A stretch of 47,341 bases of DNA from Bacteroidales bacterium (GTDB lineage Bacteria; Bacteroidota; Bacteroidia; Bacteroidales; F082), in the NCBI GenBank assembly GCA_017530365.1, contig JAFXMK010000021.1, positions 1 to 47,341 of the forward strand. Reading direction: 5' to 3'. The notes below the pieces were generated by a model that was not told the origin of the DNA, made no database searches, and worked only from the letters and a program-made list of their open reading frames with translations. Both the position numbers and the translations under genes were made by a program. Below are positions 1 to 6,522 of the stretch, piece by piece. Numbering within the stretch: the first letter of the stretch is position 1; every line of letters begins with the position of its first letter.

Positions 1-471
1 CGGTTCATCCTTATCTTCAAAGATCTTCTTCATCTTCGAGTAAATCGACCCACAAGCCACCAAGTTGATCTTGCTGGCAGCCTTGTTGTCATCCCATACA
101 TCCTGTATATCGGAAAAAATCGACTCATTGGCGTATTTGAAGTTTTGAAACTCATCCAAAACCAACGTAAAATTGATTCTCTTCGACAGCCCCATGATTA
201 CCGCAAACAATCTCTTGAAGGAAGTGAAGTCGCCCACATCCTCGTTCAAGGTCTCACGGACAACCCCACTCAGTTCCTCACATAACAAGGCCTCGCTCTT
301 CTTCCCTACAAAGAAATACAGAAAGGGTATTTCCGTAAAAGCCCGCTTAATCAACGTGGTTTTACCGATCCGTCGTCTTCCTGTCATCACGATAAACTGT
401 GCATGACTGGACGACAGCTTTTCATACTTTCTTAATGCCGCTAATTCTTTTTCCCTATCGTAGAACCTCAT
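1..471 (-). CDS. AAA ATPase of the archaeal-ATPase / DUF234 type (3' end outside window)
   Basis: The frame is open from the ATG at 471 to the window edge (157 codons), so only the N-terminal part is present. It starts MRFYDREKELAAL. A P-loop follows (GRRRIGKTTLI, about residues 31-41), then a Walker B with a catalytic acidic pair (TLVLDEFQNF, about residues 101-110). This is the pattern of the pfam01637 archaeal-type ATPase family, whose members often carry a C-terminal DUF234 nuclease-like domain that would lie beyond the edge. Cellular role is unknown; the family is scattered and accessory in Bacteroidetes. It lies 85 bases downstream of the polysaccharide permease, where an export ATPase would be expected, but the P-loop surroundings are not those of an ABC ATPase. 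Two palindromes lie just upstream of its start. Confidence 0.8.
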   Translation of the reverse strand, partial: MRFYDREKELAALRKYEKLSSSHAQFIVMTGRRRIGKTTLIKRAFTEIPFLYFFVGKKSEALLCEELSGVVRETLNEDVGDFTSFKRLFAVIMGLSKRINFTLVLDEFQNFKYANESIFSDIQDVWDDNKAASKINLVACGSIYSKMKKIFEDKDEP

Positions 472-488
472 TTTGTTCTATTATTTTT

Positions 489-517
489 GTAACCGCCGTT
501 ACTGTAACCACCGTTAC
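489..517. repeat. Tandem pair of 14-bp palindromes GTAAC-N4-GTTAC
   Basis: Two copies of GTAAC-N4-GTTAC (489-502 and 504-517) are separated by one base, a 15-base period. The spacers are CGCC and CACC. They lie 18-46 bases upstream of the ATPase start on the minus strand. The layout would fit an operator for a dimeric regulator, or a small hairpin pair; which one cannot be told from sequence. Confidence 0.6.
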
Positions 518-523
518 AAATAC

Positions 524-553
524 TTACTTCTGTCTTCTGTCTTCTGTCTTCTT
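524..553 (-). repeat. Short tandem array, unit AGAAGAC/AGAAGTA (minus strand)
   Basis: On the minus strand the 7-base unit AGAAGNN is repeated about four times (AGAAGAC three times, then AGAAGTA), just after the stop codon of the polysaccharide permease. The same unit recurs between argS and rsmE at 21391-21425. Confidence 0.7.
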
Positions 554-556
554 AAA

Positions 557-1432
557 CTAAACCGTATCCATAAAGCTCTTCTGAACTTTATTAAACACCA
601 CCACGCCTAATCCGAGCAACACCCACATGAACACAAAGCTGTAAATCAACCAACGCCAACCCACGAATTCACCAGCGCCCAAGAAGCCGTACTTGAAGGT
701 TTCGATCACCGGGGTCACAGGATTCAAGCACATCAGCTTGTGCACCGGAATGCCCATCCAGAACATGCTCTTGGTCTGCGACAAAGGATAAACGATAGGT
801 GTGGCGTACATCCACAACTGCACGATGAAGGAAAACAGCACCTGCAAATCGCGGTACTTGGTGGTCATCGAGGAAATCAAAATGCCGAAACCCAAAGCCA
901 AACCTGCCATCATGATGACCAAAAAAGGGAACAGCAAAGCGTACCAATTGAGATGTGCCCCCGAGTCGCCGATGATGGCATAAATGGCATAGACAAGGAT
1001 GAAGAAACCGAACTGAATGCCAAAACGCAACAGATTAGACAGCACGTCAGCAATAGGCATAGAGAGACGAGGGAAATAGACCTTTCCAAAGATGCTCGAG
1101 TTGGTCACGAAGGTATTGGAAGTCTTCGTCAAACACTCGGAGAAATAGTTCCACATACAAGTACCCGCCAGATAAAACAACGGCCTCGGCACACCGTCCG
1201 TGGGGATGCCGGCAATGCCACCGAACACGATCATGTACATGATGACCGTCAAGGCAGGCTGTACCACAAACCACAAGGGACCCAAGATGGTCTGTTTGTA
1301 TTGGGTGATGATGTTTCGCTTGATAAACAGGGAAATCAAATCCCGATAGTCCCACAACTCTCGTAAATTCACCTCAAAAAGCTTGTTTCGAGGCTTGATC
1401 ACGGTGGTCCACTGCTCTTCAGTCTGACTCAT
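557..1432 (-). CDS. ABC-2 type polysaccharide (O-antigen/capsule) export permease, Wzm/TagG-like
   Basis: Inner-membrane subunit that exports a lipid-linked polysaccharide. The 291-residue protein has the ABC-2 layout: an N-terminal amphipathic stretch (LRELWDYRDLISLFIKR), the family motif YKQTILGPLWF, and about six hydrophobic segments, the last near the C-terminus (WLIYSFVFMWVLLGLGVVVF). I start it at the ATG at 1432 (MSQTEEQW) because homology-like sequence begins there; the frame stays open to 1573, but that stretch looks like a structured leader. The partner ATPase (Wzt) is normally adjacent, but the downstream gene is an unrelated AAA ATPase and the upstream gene is a sugar transferase. 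Wzt must be elsewhere or lost. Confidence 0.88.
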   Translation of the reverse strand: MSQTEEQWTTVIKPRNKLFEVNLRELWDYRDLISLFIKRNIITQYKQTILGPLWFVVQPALTVIMYMIVFGGIAGIPTDGVPRPLFYLAGTCMWNYFSECLTKTSNTFVTNSSIFGKVYFPRLSMPIADVLSNLLRFGIQFGFFILVYAIYAIIGDSGAHLNWYALLFPFLVIMMAGLALGFGILISSMTTKYRDLQVLFSFIVQLWMYATPIVYPLSQTKSMFWMGIPVHKLMCLNPVTPVIETFKYGFLGAGEFVGWRWLIYSFVFMWVLLGLGVVVFNKVQKSFMDTV

Positions 1433-1487
1433 AAACACATATAATTGGGGTTCCGTTACTACACAGCTTCGCCACTTGAGTCCCATA

Positions 1488-1559
1488 GCCATTTCATAAT
1501 ATATTGAAACACTATGAAATGCGACTGTAAAACCCAAATGGCAGCCCTTCAAAAAGGGC
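1488..1559 (-). promoter_or_regulatory. Structured 5' leader of the permease gene
   Basis: Between the predicted transcription start (near 1568) and the start codon at 1432 lie three pairings. One is a 6-bp hairpin, 1544-1549 with 1554-1559 (GCCCTT/AAGGGC). The second is a 9-bp hairpin, 1490-1498 with 1513-1521 (CATTTCATA/TATGAAATG). The third is a 7-bp pairing, 1488-1494 with 1536-1542 (GCCATTT/AAATGGC), which shares bases with the second and so excludes it. No known riboswitch class was recognised. Confidence 0.45.
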
Positions 1560-1574
1560 CTCAATAAAAGCATA

Positions 1575-1605
1575 CAAAAATACTAAAGTATTTTTACATA
1601 TACAA
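1575..1605 (-). promoter_or_regulatory. Bacteroidetes-type promoter for the permease
   Basis: On the minus strand TTG (1605-1603), a 20-base spacer and TATTTTTG (1582-1575) match the Bacteroidetes consensus of a TTG-containing -33 and a TAnnTTTG -7. It lies in the 192-base gap between the sugar transferase stop and the permease start, implying a leader of about 135 bases. Confidence 0.6.
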
Positions 1606-1624
1606 GAAAAATCAAGGGAAGTGA

Positions 1625-2737
1625 TCAATTTGACGTTTTCCTCTTGATAACGATGTTTTTCATGATTTTTCCAAAATAACCGAGTTGGGTTCTCAAAGGA
1701 TGCTTTTCGTACGCCTCGCAATAGCGCAATTCGCTCTCCTGGATCTCATCCAAGGTCTCAGGCATATCGGCATAAAACGGCGGCAACAGGCCTGGCTTGT
1801 GCTTGATACGAAGCTGCTGAACCTCAGGGCGATACAAGTTGAAATACTGTTCACTGAGCGGTCGCACACCTATCAATTTCATCTGGCATTTTAGAATGTT
1901 GAAAAACATCGGCCACTCATCCATCCAGAGTTTGCGCATGATCCTGCCCCAGGTCGTAATGCGGTAATCGTCCTTGAACTTACCACCTGTCTGCAAACTA
2001 TTGTTCTCATAAACGTAGGTCTGCAGGTACTCCGAGTAGGCATACATCGTCCGGAACTTATACACGTTGAACAGCTTGCCGCCCTTCCCCACCCTGGGCA
2101 GCTTGACAATCAAGCCGTAGTCGTGATGCTCTGGATCCGGAGAACGGCGTTTCTGGGCAATGACACAATAGCGGTCGTGGATGTATTGCTCCGAAACCAC
2201 ATCATAGCCGCAATAATATAACCTCCCCAATATCTCCGGTCGCGGAAACACCTTCCTCACCTTGCTGGTGCAGAAATAGTAGAAACGCCGCGTCAATAGC
2301 AACCGAGGGCACACCCTATGCCAAATGAAATCGAAAAAATACAAGAAACCTGCGATAAACTTCGGGTACTTGCTATAGAACTGCAAGCGCCGCTTGGCGG
2401 CAGTATCAAACGACACCACCAAGAACCCATCCTGTTTCAACTTCTCGTTCGCCTTCCTGAGGTAACGGTTTACATAACGGATGGCGTTGAGGTGGTCCTC
2501 CGCAAGCAGCAACTCAGCCTCACCGTCAGGAATCTCCCAGCATTGCTTTACAAAATCGTTCAGCCACTTCGACCGTTCCTCACTACGGGGCATATATGCC
2601 ATCTGCATCAACTCCTGCAACGCCACTGGAGCATTCACCAAGTCGAACTTGGGCGCATGCTTGGTCTCAGAGCTGACGAGATATTCCAGCGCTGCCTCGT
2701 AGTTTTCCCGATAGGTCAGTTTCTTGAAGAGCGACAC
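1625..2737 (-). CDS. Sugar-phosphate transferase (bacterial sugar transferase family) with a methyltransferase-like N-terminus
   Basis: Likely transfers a sugar phosphate to undecaprenyl phosphate to start a surface polysaccharide. Residues about 210-320 hold the pfam02397 signatures: RVGKGGKLF then YKFRTM (226-231), MDEWPMFFNILK with the Asp-Glu pair (273-274), LIGVRP (288-293) and KHKPGLLPP. The usual reentrant membrane helix that opens this domain is not visible before RVGKGGKLF. Instead residues 80-200 resemble the C-terminal half of a class I methyltransferase (LNAIRYVNRYLRKANEKL, DGFLVVSFDT, GRLYYCGYDVVSEQ), with a hydrophobic patch at about 126-150 that may contact the membrane. Starts with GTG at 2737; an in-frame stop lies five codons upstream. 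Similar fused proteins probably occur in other Bacteroidales (recollection, not checked). Confidence 0.8.
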   Translation of the reverse strand: MSLFKKLTYRENYEAALEYLVSSETKHAPKFDLVNAPVALQELMQMAYMPRSEERSKWLNDFVKQCWEIPDGEAELLLAEDHLNAIRYVNRYLRKANEKLKQDGFLVVSFDTAAKRRLQFYSKYPKFIAGFLYFFDFIWHRVCPRLLLTRRFYYFCTSKVRKVFPRPEILGRLYYCGYDVVSEQYIHDRYCVIAQKRRSPDPEHHDYGLIVKLPRVGKGGKLFNVYKFRTMYAYSEYLQTYVYENNSLQTGGKFKDDYRITTWGRIMRKLWMDEWPMFFNILKCQMKLIGVRPLSEQYFNLYRPEVQQLRIKHKPGLLPPFYADMPETLDEIQESELRYCEAYEKHPLRTQLGYFGKIMKNIVIKRKTSN

Positions 2738-2740
2738 GAC

Positions 2741-2778
2741 AGTTGTTCAGTTGGGAGTTGTTCAGTTGTTCAGTTGGG
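2741..2778 (-). repeat. Short tandem array, unit ACTGAACA (minus strand)
   Basis: About four to five copies of an 8-base unit, ACTGAACA on the minus strand, with one divergent copy. The array supplies the last codons and the stop of the aminotransferase gene (stop at 2762-2764) and fills the spacer to the sugar transferase. The identical unit recurs upstream of dapA at 12811-12843. Confidence 0.75.
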
Positions 2779-3892
2779 TTATGATGATATCACAAATCAA
2801 ATCCTGGTCTTCTTCGGAGAGGTAAGGATGGATGGGCAGGGAAAGCACTGTATCGGCCAAATAGTCGGACACAGGACATTGGTTGACGGCAGGATCCAGA
2901 TAGTTGAACGCTGTCTGGCGGTGCATCGGGATCGGGTAATAGATAGCAGTGGGGATATCCTTGGCTTTCAAAGCTTCCTGGAGTTTTTCCCTACATTCTT
3001 TATTGGGCAATTGGATGGTATATTGTGCCCAGCTGGAATAAAAGCCTTGTGGCACCACGGGCGTTTTGACAACACCCTTGAGCTTCTCAGTATAGCGATC
3101 TGCAACCTTGTTGACATTCACCAGCTCATGCTCCTTGAACGCCTTCAGCTTCACCAACAAGATGGCCGCCTGCAGGCTGTCAATGCGGGAGTTCATGCCA
3201 ATACGGACATTGTCGTAACGATCACTGCCCTTGCCGTGAATATGGTAGGACTCGATCAGCGCCGCCCACTCGTCGTTATTGGTAAACACAGCACCTCCGT
3301 CGCCATAGCATCCCACTGGTTTAGCCGGGAAGAAAGAAGTCGTTGAGATATCGCCAAAAGTGCAAGCTTTCTGTTCGCCAATGCGGCCTCCAAAGCCTTG
3401 GGCAGCATCTTCCAAAACATAAAGATGATACCTGTCGGCAATAGCACGAATTATTTTGAAATCAGCGGGAAGACCAAACAAATCGACGGCAATGATGACC
3501 CTGGGGGTCAGCCTGCCTCCCTTGATCGTATGCTCTATCTTATACAACAAGTCACGAATGTCAAGGTTGAAAGTCTCGGAATCCACATCCACAAACACTG
3601 GGGTAGCACCTTGCATGGCGATAACCTCGGCAGAGGCGAAAAACGTGAAACTGGGCACGAAAACAGCATCACCAGGCTTCACATCCCACGCCTTCAAAGC
3701 CAGCAGCAGGGCGTCGGTGCCGCTGTTGCAAGCAATACAATGCTTCACGCCTACATAGTCGGCGAAAGCTGTTTCCATCTCTTTGATTTTCGGACCCATC
3801 ACGTAGGCGCTCGAAGCCACCACCTCCATGATCGCTTGGTCCATCTCGTCCTTCAGGACGCTATATTGTTTCTTTAAGTCTCGAAATTGCAT
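2762..3892 (-). CDS. DegT/DnrJ/EryC1/StrS-family PLP aminotransferase, WbpE-like
   Basis: PLP-dependent aminotransferase that makes an amino sugar nucleotide from a keto sugar. The 376 residues show the family motifs: HCIACNSGTDALLLAL (51-66), VPSFTFFASAEVI, FVDVDSETFNLD, YVLEDAAQGFGG (158-169), and SFFPAKPVGCYGDGGA with the PLP lysine at about 191. The next gene upstream encodes a WbpD-type N-acetyltransferase. That pairing is the one known for 3-amino/3-acetamido sugar synthesis (WbpE then WbpD on UDP-GlcNAc3NA). A WbpA/WbpB-type dehydrogenase and oxidase pair is not in the window. Substrate is inferred from the pairing, not seen. Confidence 0.88.
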   Translation of the reverse strand: MQFRDLKKQYSVLKDEMDQAIMEVVASSAYVMGPKIKEMETAFADYVGVKHCIACNSGTDALLLALKAWDVKPGDAVFVPSFTFFASAEVIAMQGATPVFVDVDSETFNLDIRDLLYKIEHTIKGGRLTPRVIIAVDLFGLPADFKIIRAIADRYHLYVLEDAAQGFGGRIGEQKACTFGDISTTSFFPAKPVGCYGDGGAVFTNNDEWAALIESYHIHGKGSDRYDNVRIGMNSRIDSLQAAILLVKLKAFKEHELVNVNKVADRYTEKLKGVVKTPVVPQGFYSSWAQYTIQLPNKECREKLQEALKAKDIPTAIYYPIPMHRQTAFNYLDPAVNQCPVSDYLADTVLSLPIHPYLSEEDQDLICDIIITQLNN

Positions 3893-3897
3893 TTTTT

Positions 3898-3932
3898 AGA
3901 AGTTTAGGAGTTAGAAGCAAGGAGAAAGAAGG
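3898..3932. repeat. AGAAG-type imperfect array at the acetyltransferase 3' end
   Basis: On the plus strand AGAAGTT, TAGGAGTT, AGAAGCA, AGGAGAA and AGAAGG follow each other. The array covers the spacer between the aminotransferase start (3892) and the acetyltransferase stop (3911), and it also encodes the last residues of the acetyltransferase. Confidence 0.5.
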
Positions 3933-4468
3933 CCTCCGGATTCTTTATACTTTCGTCCACATTCACACTGAAGGGAGGCATCAAGGCGTTTGCCGCATTC
4001 GCAAACCCAACCGATGCGGCGGGCGGGAACACCAGCCATCAAGGCATAATCGGGCACATCCTTGGTAACCACGGCACCAGCGGCGATCAAGGCAGACTTA
4101 CCGACGGTATGGCCACACACCACTGTACAATTGGCTCCCAACGAGGCGCCTTCGCGAATCAAAGTCTTGGCATAGACACCGTGGACTGGGAAATGAGCCC
4201 TCGGCGTAGTCACATTGGTAAACACGCAGCTCGGACCGCAAAACACGTTGTCCTCTATCTCAACACCCTCATACACCGAGACGTTGTTTTGGATACGGAC
4301 GCCATTGCCGATCCTAACGTTGTTGCCAATATTGACATTTTGTCCAAACGAGCAACGCTCTCCTATCACAGCACCCGACTGAACATGGCAGAAATGCCAT
4401 ATCTTGGTGCCTTTGCCGATGGTAACGTTGTCATCTATATAGCTACTTTCGTGTACAAAATAATCCAT
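3911..4468 (-). CDS. Left-handed beta-helix N-acetyltransferase, WbpD-like
   Basis: Predicted to acetylate the 3-amino group of a sugar nucleotide using acetyl-CoA. The 185 residues open with MDYFVHESSYIDDNVTIGKG and consist mostly of hexapeptide repeats (for example IGKGTKIWHF, IGERCSFGQNVNIGNNVRIG, ALIAAGAVVTKDVPDYA). After GVPARRIGW comes a small CxCGKRL...CxCGRKY cysteine pair arrangement typical of WbpD/WlbB-type proteins. It sits directly upstream of the DegT-type aminotransferase, supporting an aminotransferase-acetyltransferase pair. The extreme C-terminus (GGLLSPCF) is encoded by a low-complexity repeat and may not be conserved. Confidence 0.87.
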   Translation of the reverse strand: MDYFVHESSYIDDNVTIGKGTKIWHFCHVQSGAVIGERCSFGQNVNIGNNVRIGNGVRIQNNVSVYEGVEIEDNVFCGPSCVFTNVTTPRAHFPVHGVYAKTLIREGASLGANCTVVCGHTVGKSALIAAGAVVTKDVPDYALMAGVPARRIGWVCECGKRLDASLQCECGRKYKESGGLLSPCF

Positions 4469-4486
4469 TCAATAATTATTTAAATT

Positions 4487-5203
4487 TCAAAAATTGGCTA
4501 GGATGTCGGCGATATGAATCACCTGAATGGGCAGTCCATTCGCGTTAATATAACTCTTTTGGTGCATCAGGCATGACATGTCGGTGGAGACAATGTACTC
4601 GGCACCCGTATTCAAGGCATTGCGCACCTTATGACTGGCCATGGCCACCGAGACCTCCTCATGATTCATAGCCATGGTGAATTCACCGCCACAACACACG
4701 TCACGCTGCTTCATCTCAACCAGCTCAAGCCCTTTTACTTTGGAAAGCAGCTGGCGGGCCTCCTGGCCGATGCCCAAGCCGCGCAAGCCGCTACAGCTAT
4801 CATGGAAAGTCACCTTATGGGGGAATTCAGCATCAAAATCATCAAAATGCAGCACATTGACCAAAAAATCGGTCAATTCATATACATTTTTCTCCAATCG
4901 TTTGAAATTCAAATGATTGGCGGTATTGAAAAACAATTCAGGAAAACGTTTCTTGATATAAGCGATGCAAGATGCCGAAGGTGAGACCACTGGACGGTCG
5001 TCACAAAACTCCGACAAGAACTTGTCGCCCAACACTTTGGCCTCCTCAACAAAGCCAGCATTATAGGCAAAACGCCCGCAGCAAGTCTGATCGGGATTGT
5101 AGTTTACCTCGACCCCAGCTTTTTCCAATACCTTTACCGTATTCATCGCAGTTTCAGGATAAAACTGGTCAATGGAACACGGGATAAAAAGATCAATAGT
5201 CAT
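4487..5203 (-). CDS. CCG-domain (Fe-S)-binding protein, LutA/YkgE-like
   Basis: Cysteine-rich redox protein of the family that includes LutA, a subunit of the lactate-utilisation complex, and the glycolate oxidase / heterodisulfide reductase CCG proteins. Two CCG modules are visible: CCGRFAYNAG near residue 43 and HDSCSGLRGLG followed by CCGGEFTMAM. The start is placed at the ATG at 5203 (MTIDLFIPCSIDQFYPE), because the family begins with such a strand and CxxD; 27 more in-frame bases lie upstream. LutB and LutC partners are absent here, so the physiological electron partner is unknown. A -7 element lies 25 bases upstream of the start. Confidence 0.85.
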   Translation of the reverse strand: MTIDLFIPCSIDQFYPETAMNTVKVLEKAGVEVNYNPDQTCCGRFAYNAGFVEEAKVLGDKFLSEFCDDRPVVSPSASCIAYIKKRFPELFFNTANHLNFKRLEKNVYELTDFLVNVLHFDDFDAEFPHKVTFHDSCSGLRGLGIGQEARQLLSKVKGLELVEMKQRDVCCGGEFTMAMNHEEVSVAMASHKVRNALNTGAEYIVSTDMSCLMHQKSYINANGLPIQVIHIADILANF

Positions 5204-5227
5204 AAAAAAATTTAAATAAAGCAACTG

Positions 5228-5235
5228 CAAAGATA
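5228..5235 (-). promoter_or_regulatory. -7 element for the LutA-like gene
   Basis: TATCTTTG on the minus strand (consensus TAnnTTTG), 25 bases before the ATG at 5203 and within the 71-base gap after the aroA stop. No clear TTTG is seen at the usual distance upstream. Confidence 0.45.
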
Positions 5236-5274
5236 GACTATTTCCCCGAAATGAGCATTATAATTAATATAAAA

Positions 5275-6522
5275 TTACAAAATATTCGACATTTCGTCCC
5301 AAAACGTTGGATATGACTTAGATACAACTTCGGGGCGATCTATAATGACAGATCCGAGCACCAAAGACAATCCTGAGAGCGCCATCGCCACCCTGTGATC
5401 ATCAAATGTTCTAAAAACAATTCTATTATGGAAATTATTCTGATTCACTAATATTGATGAATCTATAATAATTTCATTATGATTAATAGTATATTTAAAA
5501 CTATATATTTTCGATAGTTCAGTTATAAGAACACTTGCTCTATCAGATTCTTTAAGCGCCAAGTTTTGAATGCCTCTAAAAACGGCAGGACAATGAAGTG
5601 CGACACAGGTGACAAATACCGCAGGGAAAAGATCGGGCTTCATGCTGAAGTCAAGCTCCAAAGGCTTTTCGGGTAATGGCACAGTGGTCTTGGTAAGGTG
5701 GACACCTCTCGGTTCACAAGACGTTTGAACACCGAACGATTGATACAATTCTACCACCTCCGAATCACCCTGCAGGGGATCCAGCTTCAGGCCTTCCAAC
5801 ATCAAGTCGCAGTCTTCACTTAAGGCTGCCATCTCATACCAATAGGAAGCCGCGCTCCAATCGGCAGAGACCATGTATTTCTTGGACTGATAAGCGCCTG
5901 GAAGAACCACTATCTCAGAGTCATGGCGCTCAACAACAGCTCCGAAGTGACGCATGGTTGACACCGTCATGTCAACGTAAGGTAGGGAAACCGCTCCTTC
6001 TTTAAGTCGCAGCCGCAGCCCTTTCTCCCAAGTCGGGGCAGCCAAAAGCAACGATGAGACGAACTGGCTGCTTTTAGAAGCATCAATCTCCACTCTCCCG
6101 CCGAGAATTCGCGTTCCTTTTATCTTGACCGGAAGTTTACCCTCCGCATCCAGACACTTGATATCTGCACCCAATTGGCGCAATGTCTCAATCAAAGGTG
6201 CCATGGGACGCTGCTGCATCCTCGACGTGCCTTTCAACACCCAAGTTCCCGGCAGGCAGGCAAGATAAGTCATCAAGAAACGCGATGCCGTCCCAGCATC
6301 TTCGCAGTCCACAACTATTTCCTCAGCGGAGTGCCCCGATACATTAGGTGTCGTTCGCAATGACGTTTGCTTCAACAAAGCCTTCAGCAGCACCGTATCG
6401 TGCGCCTCAGACAGTTCTCCGTTTTCCGTTTCAAGTGAAAAACCACCATACGCGGCAATCATTAGCACGCGATTGCTCTCGCTCTTGCTAATTGGCAAAC
6501 AAACGCTACCGTTCAGTTTCAT
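5275..6522 (-). CDS. aroA: 3-phosphoshikimate 1-carboxyvinyltransferase (EPSP synthase)
   Basis: Sixth step of the shikimate pathway: joins phosphoenolpyruvate and shikimate 3-phosphate. The 415 residues show the two-domain enolpyruvyl transferase signatures: SKSESNRVLMIAAYGG near the N-terminus, DAGTASRFLMTYLA, RPMAPLIETLRQLGADI, DASKSSQFVSSLLLAAP, KPDLFPAVFVTCVALH, LKESDRASVL and FDDHRVAMALSGLSL. Its ATG overlaps the aroB stop by four bases (ATGA), indicating translational coupling. The part encoding about residues 335-374 is strikingly AT-rich although the flanking motifs are intact. Function is considered retained. Confidence 0.95.
   Translation of the reverse strand: MKLNGSVCLPISKSESNRVLMIAAYGGFSLETENGELSEAHDTVLLKALLKQTSLRTTPNVSGHSAEEIVVDCEDAGTASRFLMTYLACLPGTWVLKGTSRMQQRPMAPLIETLRQLGADIKCLDAEGKLPVKIKGTRILGGRVEIDASKSSQFVSSLLLAAPTWEKGLRLRLKEGAVSLPYVDMTVSTMRHFGAVVERHDSEIVVLPGAYQSKKYMVSADWSAASYWYEMAALSEDCDLMLEGLKLDPLQGDSEVVELYQSFGVQTSCEPRGVHLTKTTVPLPEKPLELDFSMKPDLFPAVFVTCVALHCPAVFRGIQNLALKESDRASVLITELSKIYSFKYTINHNEIIIDSSILVNQNNFHNRIVFRTFDDHRVAMALSGLSLVLGSVIIDRPEVVSKSYPTFWDEMSNIL

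Noticed and set aside
740-1366. 208-codon open frame on the plus strand
   Set aside because: Antisense to the permease, with a composition dictated by the complementary gene.
1433-1573. N-terminal extension of the permease to an ATG at 1573
   Set aside because: The extra residues do not look like the family, and the promoter at 1575 would place transcription start after that ATG.
2318-3346. 342-codon open frame on the plus strand
   Set aside because: It is antisense to both the sugar transferase and the aminotransferase genes, has no family motif and spans their junction.
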